The position numbers and the translations under genes are program-made. Source: an uncultured Burkholderiales bacterium (GTDB lineage Bacteria; Pseudomonadota; Gammaproteobacteria; Burkholderiales; Eutrophovitaceae). Taken from it: DNA of 49,633 nucleotides. Numbering within the stretch: position 1 is the first letter of the stretch; each line of letters starts with the position of its first letter. Positions 45,215-49,633 of the stretch are shown piece after piece. The notes under the pieces were generated by a model. The model saw only the letters and a list, made by a program, of their open reading frames with translations. It had not been told where the DNA came from and made no database searches. The stretch lies in the NCBI GenBank assembly GCA_951812315.1, contig CATOSA010000003.1, positions 1 through 49,633 on the forward strand, given 5' to 3'.

Positions 45215-47319
45215 GCTGCATCAGTATAGCCTTTCACCTAGCAACTGAAACTCTGGTGACAAATTTCATCGCGTGTAGTTCTGTGCGCTGCATCAGTATA
45301 GCCTTTCACCTAGCAACTGAAACGCAAGTACAAGTATCCGTCTGATGCGCTCGTCGGCGCTGCATCAGTATAGCCTTTCACCTAGCAACTGAAACAAGGT
45401 CCGCGATTCATCCGGGACGATCGGAACGATGCTGCATCAGTATAGCCTTTCACCTAGCAACTGAAACAGTCCATAAGCCAGCCGGCCATAAGCGGCGGGT
45501 GCGGCTGCATCAGTATAGCCTTTCACCTAGCAACTGAAACCTATGCCGCCGGGCAACACGTCGAGTTGTCTGGCGCTGCATCAGTATAGCCTTTCACCTA
45601 GCAACTGAAACGCTGTATCGGCAACAACCGGTGACGGCCGTTCGGGCTGCATCAGTATAGCCTTTCACCTAGCAACTGAAACGAAACCTTGCGCGCACTG
45701 ATTGGCGGCTACCAGGAAGCTGCATCAGTATAGCCTTTCACCTAGCAACTGAAACGGGACTGCTACAGTTCGACGGTAGCGCCTTCGGCATCCATTTCGA
45801 GCTGCATCAGTATAGCCTTTCACCTAGCAACTGAAACGAAACCTTGCGCGCACTGATTGGCGGCTACCAGGAAGCTGCATCAGTATAGCCTTTCACCTAG
45901 CAACTGAAACGGGACTGCTACCGTCGATTCGGTCGTGATGCTCGGCTGCATCAGTATAGCCTTTCACCTAGCAACTGAAACGAATCAAATGTACCGGTTT
46001 ACCGCGGATGGTAATCGCTGCATCAGTATAGCCTTTCACCTAGCAACTGAAACTCATGTCCCGATAGCGAGACCGGCTTCGCGATTGGCTGCATCAGTAT
46101 AGCCTTTCACCTAGCAACTGAAACGAAATCCGGCATCAGCCATGGATGCGGATAGGAAGCTGCATCAGTATAGCCTTTCACCTAGCAACTGAAACTTGCT
46201 GGAGTGCAGTCGAAGAAATTGTGGCTGGAAGCTGCATCAGTATAGCCTTTCACCTAGCAACTGAAACCCTCCACATTGGTGGCGGCCGTGGTGCGCTCGA
46301 TCGCTGCATCAGTATAGCCTTTCACCTAGCAACTGAAACGGTAGTCGCCAAATTGGCCGGGCGTTTGGAAGGCTGCATCAGTATAGCCTTTCACCTAGCA
46401 ACTGAAACCGGCAACGCAATATTCCCGCAGCCGCGCGCAGTGCTGCATCAGTATAGCCTTTCACCTAGCAACTGAAACAAAAGATCGGCGACACGATGCA
46501 AATTGCGATGCGTGCTGCATCAGTATAGCCTTTCACCTAGCAACTGAAACGCCGCTGTGAATCCCGGTGTAATTCCTAGATCTCGGCTGCATCAGTATAG
46601 CCTTTCACCTAGCAACTGAAACACTACGTCGAACAACAAAAAGCAGCCGGCAATGCGCTGCATCAGTATAGCCTTTCACCTAGCAACTGAAACCGAAGGC
46701 GAGTTAATGACGCCGATCGGAGCGGCAGCTGCATCAGTATAGCCTTTCACCTAGCAACTGAAACAACAGCATGCTGATGGCGGGCGGCGCCTCCATAAGC
46801 TGCATCAGTATAGCCTTTCACCTAGCAACTGAAACCTCCGGAAAGAACTGCAACATTGCTGCGCCACTACGCTGCATCAGTATAGCCTTTCACCTAGCAA
46901 CTGAAACCCTCGGCCCAGTTGTCGAGTGCGAAATGCATCTTGTGCTGCATCAGTATAGCCTTTCACCTAGCAACTGAAACCGCGGCGATTCGCGACCAGC
47001 GTCTCGTGCTGAAAGCTGCATCAGTATAGCCTTTCACCTAGCAACTGAAACTGAATCCCCGCCATATCAACAACGCGAACGGCATGCTGCATCAGTATAG
47101 CCTTTCACCTAGCAACTGAAACGGTGCACGAGGTGTCGATCATGCTTGCCGCCACATGGCTGCATCAGTATAGCCTTTCACCTAGCAACTGAAACGAGCG
47201 GATCGGTCCGCAAGGTGGCGGTTAGTATCCGCTGCATCAGTATAGCCTTTCACCTAGCAACTGAAACTCAATCGTTTTTTTGCCAACTGTCGCGCTCTGA
47301 TGCTGCATCAGTATAGCCT
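45215..47319 (-). CRISPR. Type II-B CRISPR array: 29 full 37-bp repeats plus one truncated repeat, 29 spacers
   Basis: Repeats begin (plus strand) GCTGCATCAGTATAGCC and end CTAGCAACTGAAAC, 37 bp; all 29 full copies look identical. Starts run 45215, 45287, 45359, 45431, 45504 and so on to 47231; the 30th copy at 47302 stops after GCTGCATCAGTATAGCCT at the oxidase breakpoint. Spacers are 32-36 bp except one of 45 bp. Spacer 7 (45683-45718) and spacer 9 (45838-45873) are identical. The GTTTCAGTTG reverse-strand form and the reverse-strand tracrRNA indicate that crRNAs are made from the reverse strand, so the truncated repeat is at the 5' end of the transcript and no leader remains. The repeat carries TATACT on that strand, a possible -10 box in every unit. 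Confidence 0.97.
45646..45921. repeat. Segmental duplication inside the CRISPR array
   Basis: A 121-bp block (repeat, spacer, repeat and first 11 bp GGGACTGCTAC of the next spacer) occurs at 45646-45766 and again at 45801-45921. At the end of the first copy the 11 bp are fused to another 34-bp sequence, giving the only long spacer (45 bp, 45756-45800). Confidence 0.88.
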
Positions 47320-47640
47320 TTTCGTCCGCATGCGGGTGATACATGAATGTCCCGTTCTGTTTCAGCGTGAACTCGTAAACATAGGTTTCTCCCGGCTTGA
47401 TGTGCGGTTGGGTAAGTCCACCGACACCGTCCATGCCGTTCGGAAGAAATATTCCGTGCCAGTGCATTGTTGTGTGTTCCGGCAGTTTGTTTGTGACGAG
47501 AAGGCGTATCCGGTCGCCCTCGACCGCTTCGATTGTCGGACCGGGTGACGTGCCGTTGTAGCACAGTGGCATTGTCACCGCAGTCGCGCCCTGCAAATTC
47601 AACAATAGTGCGATAACGGCGACAGCGCCGTTCTAAACAT
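47320..47640 (-). pseudogene. Multicopper oxidase, 5' (N-terminal) half of a split gene
   Basis: Reverse-strand fragment with GTSPGPTIEAVEGDRIRLLV, TTMHWHGIFLPNGMDG (HWHG) and GTFMYHPHADE, the type 2/3 copper ligands of the first cupredoxin domain. It ends at 47320 after the codons for ADE; joining it to 33228 restores HPHADEMVQMALGM in frame with no base lost. A signal peptide MFRTAL-VAVIALLLNLQGATA starts at ATG 47640 if one base is added near 47623. The stretch between signal and first strand is shorter than usual. Beyond the break the frame runs into the array and stops in the next repeat. A TATACT box within the palindrome CAGTATACTG (47672-47681) may be its -10. Confidence 0.88.
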
Positions 47641-47710
47641 AATCACTTGTGGTGAACCCGGTCATGCGCGTCAGTATACTGCCTGCGTACGGTGCTCGGC
47701 GATTTCCTGG

Positions 47711-47986
47711 TTAGCGCTCGGCGGGCGGCACATAGCCGGTTGCAGCATCAGCGCCGGTTCCGAAGAAGTATTGCCCGGTCTGTCCCATCAGGTATTTGCG
47801 TGCGGCCGGATCGGCCAGATTCAGGCGATTTTCGTTGACCAGCATTTTCTGATGCTCGAGCCAGCCCTGCCACGCGACCTGCGACACGTTTTCGTAAATG
47901 CGTTTGCCCAATTCCCCGGGAAGCGGCGCGAAATCGAGCCCCTCGGCTTCCCTGTTCAGCTTCACGCACTTTACCATTCTGCTCAT
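47711..47986 (-). CDS. yggX: Fe(2+)-trafficking / oxidative-damage protection protein YggX
   Basis: A 91-residue Ygg[60 protein letters not shown] and [14 protein letters not shown] are the family segments, with the conserved Cys at residue 7. It limits iron-driven oxidative damage and supports Fe-S cluster repair in the cytosol. It follows argA on the same strand (139-bp gap), a common order in gammaproteobacteria. The oxidase 5' half starts 70 bp downstream. Confidence 0.95.
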   Translation of the reverse strand: MSRMVKCVKLNREAEGLDFAPLPGELGKRIYENVSQVAWQGWLEHQKMLVNENRLNLADPAARKYLMGQTGQYFFGTGADAATGYVPPAER

Positions 47987-48125
47987 AGTTGACTCCGCCT
48001 GTGTGCCGGATATGGACTCGGTTTCGTATTGTTCACGACCGGGATCTTTCGCCGCTATTTCTGGAACAGCATTATAGGTGCCGCATTCTCGCCGTCTTTT
48101 GTGCCGTTAATAGTGAGACACTACA

Positions 48126-49448
48126 CTAGGTCAGCTTCTTTTCGAGTACCCGCGAATTGCGCTGGTAATTGTACAAGGCTGCCTTGCGAGCTGGCAGGAT
48201 TGACAGCGGTGCGCTCGCAAATCCGTGCTCGATGAACCAGTGTGATGCCGCGGTTGTGAGCACGAACAGTTTTTTAAGACGGGATTTCCGCGCGCGCTTC
48301 TCGATCGCCCGAAGCAGTATCTCGCCTGCGCCGGCGTCGCGGAACTGCGGGCGGACTGCGAGGCAAGCAAGTTCGCCGACGCGCTCGTCTGCAAACGGGT
48401 ACAGCGCCGCGCATCCGACTATCAGCCGGTCATGCTCGAGCACCATAAAGCGACCAATCTCGATTTCCAGTAACTCGCGCGATCGTTTTGCCAGTACGCC
48501 TTCTGTTTCCAGAGGTTCAATCAGTTGAAGAATCGCGCCGACGTCATCAATGGTTGCCTCGCGCAATTGCTCGAGAGGGTCCTGGCTGATCATGCTGCCA
48601 ACACCTTCGTGCGTGAACAGCTCGAGCAGCATGCTTCCATCGACGTGTCGATCGACCAGGTGAACACGCGCCGCGCCGCCGCGGCATGCCTTTATCGCAA
48701 ACGGCAGATAGTGATTTGCCGAAGAGTCCGCCTCTTTTTCGTTGTCGAACAACGCTTGCGCATCCGAGACGGTCAGTTCTCGCAATAAATTGCCGTCAGA
48801 ATCTGACACGCCGGCAAAATCGGTAAGGAAAATCAGCTTGTCTGCCTGCAACGCGATTGCACATTCGGCGGCAACATCCTCGAGTGTGACATTGAAAATT
48901 TCTCCCGTCGGCGAGTATCCAAGAGGCGAGATCAGAACCAGCTCGTTATCGTTGAGTCGTGCGCGAATTGCATCAGCGTCAACTTTGCGCACTTCGCCCG
49001 TGAACAGCATGTCGACACCGGAGACGACACCGCGCGGACGAGCTGACACGAAGTTGCCTGACGCCACGCGAATTTCACTTCCGGCCATCGGAGAGTTCGG
49101 CAGTCCCATTGACAGCAAAGCTTCAATTTCCACGCGCAAGCGGCCGCTGGCCTGCTTCGCACACGCCAGTGCATTCTCGTCGGTGATACGGACCGCGTCC
49201 GAATAGCGCTGCTCAATATTGCGCAAATCGAGCTCGCGTTCGATTTGCGGGCGCGCGCCATGCACCAGAACCAGTCTGACGCCAACACTGGCCAGCAAGT
49301 TCAGATCATGGGTCAGTTCGACGAACTTGCCGTCCTCAACGACTTCTCCGCCGAACGCGATCACGAAAGTGTGCCCGCGAAATGCATGGATATACGGTGC
49401 AGCGGAACGAAACCATTGCACGAACGCATTAGGGGCGGACGCTGGCAT
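48126..49448 (-). CDS. argA: N-acetylglutamate synthase (amino-acid N-acetyltransferase)
   Basis: A 440-residue ArgA. An amino-acid kinase-like domain (1-~290) carries FVIAFGGEVVEDGKFVELTH, LVLVHGARPQIERELD, GMVSG-like RPRGVVSGVDM and PLGYSPTGEIFNVTLEDVAA and binds arginine as feedback inhibitor; a GNAT acetyltransferase domain follows (~295-440; YPFADERVGELACLAVRPQF, GEILLRAIEKRA). It makes N-acetylglutamate from glutamate and acetyl-CoA, the first arginine step. A small hydrophobic ORF ends 3 bp upstream. Confidence 0.94.
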   Translation of the reverse strand: MPASAPNAFVQWFRSAAPYIHAFRGHTFVIAFGGEVVEDGKFVELTHDLNLLASVGVRLVLVHGARPQIERELDLRNIEQRYSDAVRITDENALACAKQASGRLRVEIEALLSMGLPNSPMAGSEIRVASGNFVSARPRGVVSGVDMLFTGEVRKVDADAIRARLNDNELVLISPLGYSPTGEIFNVTLEDVAAECAIALQADKLIFLTDFAGVSDSDGNLLRELTVSDAQALFDNEKEADSSANHYLPFAIKACRGGAARVHLVDRHVDGSMLLELFTHEGVGSMISQDPLEQLREATIDDVGAILQLIEPLETEGVLAKRSRELLEIEIGRFMVLEHDRLIVGCAALYPFADERVGELACLAVRPQFRDAGAGEILLRAIEKRARKSRLKKLFVLTTAASHWFIEHGFASAPLSILPARKAALYNYQRNSRVLEKKLT

Positions 49449-49451
49449 GCG

Positions 49452-49586
49452 TTAGACGCTTATTCCGGGCTCACTTTGTGTATGGCCGGGCGACACTGGA
49501 TCCGCAGCCATGATCAGTATCGCCGCTATCAGAAGGGCTGCTATCAAATTGCCCACCATCCAGGTTGCGACGATCAAAACGGCCAT
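49452..49586 (-). CDS. Putative small membrane protein upstream of argA
   Basis: A 44-codon frame starting MAVLIVATWMVGNLIAALLI with one strong transmembrane segment, ending TAA 3 bp before the argA ATG. The close spacing suggests translational coupling. I recognise no family; it could also be a chance frame. The first part of the region to 49633 shows no other gene. Confidence 0.35.
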   Translation of the reverse strand: MAVLIVATWMVGNLIAALLIAAILIMAADPVSPGHTQSEPGISV

Positions 49587-49633
49587 CACTATCACAACGC
49601 AATATCATCCAGCTGCCGCTCATCGCCATCGAG

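Noticed and set aside
46146..46977. Open frames with repeated HQYSLSPSN / CISIAFHLATET segments
   Set aside because: They are translations of the CRISPR repeats and spacers, not proteins.
33229..47319. Composite transposon bounded by two IS copies
   Set aside because: Only the left border is an IS end; the right border is a truncated CRISPR repeat without any inverted repeat or target duplication.

Overview
The window looks like a chromosomal segment of a gammaproteobacterium. The evidence is an argA-yggX neighbourhood, a slt / NDUFA9-like / cca block, an intracellular PHB depolymerase, a ferredoxin-type CysI with an APS-type CysH, and moderately GC-rich genes. No rRNA or tRNA gene was seen, so the assignment rests on gene content and order only. 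Many genes carry single frameshifts. Several are one base short in a G or C run (near 1546, 6236, 10311, 37395), so part of the damage is probably sequencing or assembly error.

Left part (1-22.8 kb), metabolism. After the end of phaZ comes a five-gene forward run (quinone reductase, two SDR dehydrogenases, a D-2-hydroxyacid dehydrogenase, an HpcH/HpaI aldolase) that fits sugar-acid catabolism. Next is a sulfate assimilation block: TSUP transporter, a CysI fused to part of DUF934, CysH, CysD, CysN, uroporphyrinogen-III methyltransferase CobA and chelatase CbiX. Sulfate is activated to APS, reduced to sulfite and then sulfide, and CobA/CbiX serve the siroheme of CysI. A porin follows behind Fur-box-like sites. 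A reverse-strand sugar ABC importer comes next, with a D-apionate-lactonase-like protein at its downstream end and a divergent 2-keto-4-pentenoate-hydratase-like gene.

Middle part (22.7-33.2 kb), housekeeping genes. These are an IS110-family transposase with an amber codon and a hairpin-rich leader, then cca, a GST, an NDUFA9-like protein, slt, ilvA, rpiA and phoU.

Right part (33.2-47.3 kb), a 14.09-kb mobile defence island. It interrupts a multicopper oxidase gene. The 3' half of that gene lies at 32531-33228 and the 5' half at 47320-47640, and the halves rejoin in frame with no base missing. From left to right the island holds: an IS3-family element whose inverted repeat starts at the breakpoint; an IS1595-family transposon with an 8-bp target duplication carrying a DNA methyltransferase and a probable restriction endonuclease; a decayed second IS3-type element; and a type II-B CRISPR-Cas locus (cas9, cas1, cas2, cas4, reverse-strand tracrRNA, array of 29 full repeats plus one truncated repeat).

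The tracrRNA orientation implies that crRNAs are read from the reverse strand. The truncated repeat is therefore at the promoter-proximal end and no leader is left. Upstream of it on the same strand lies the broken oxidase gene, so the array may now be transcribed from the oxidase promoter or from a TATACT element inside each repeat. Beyond the island lie yggX, argA and a small membrane ORF.
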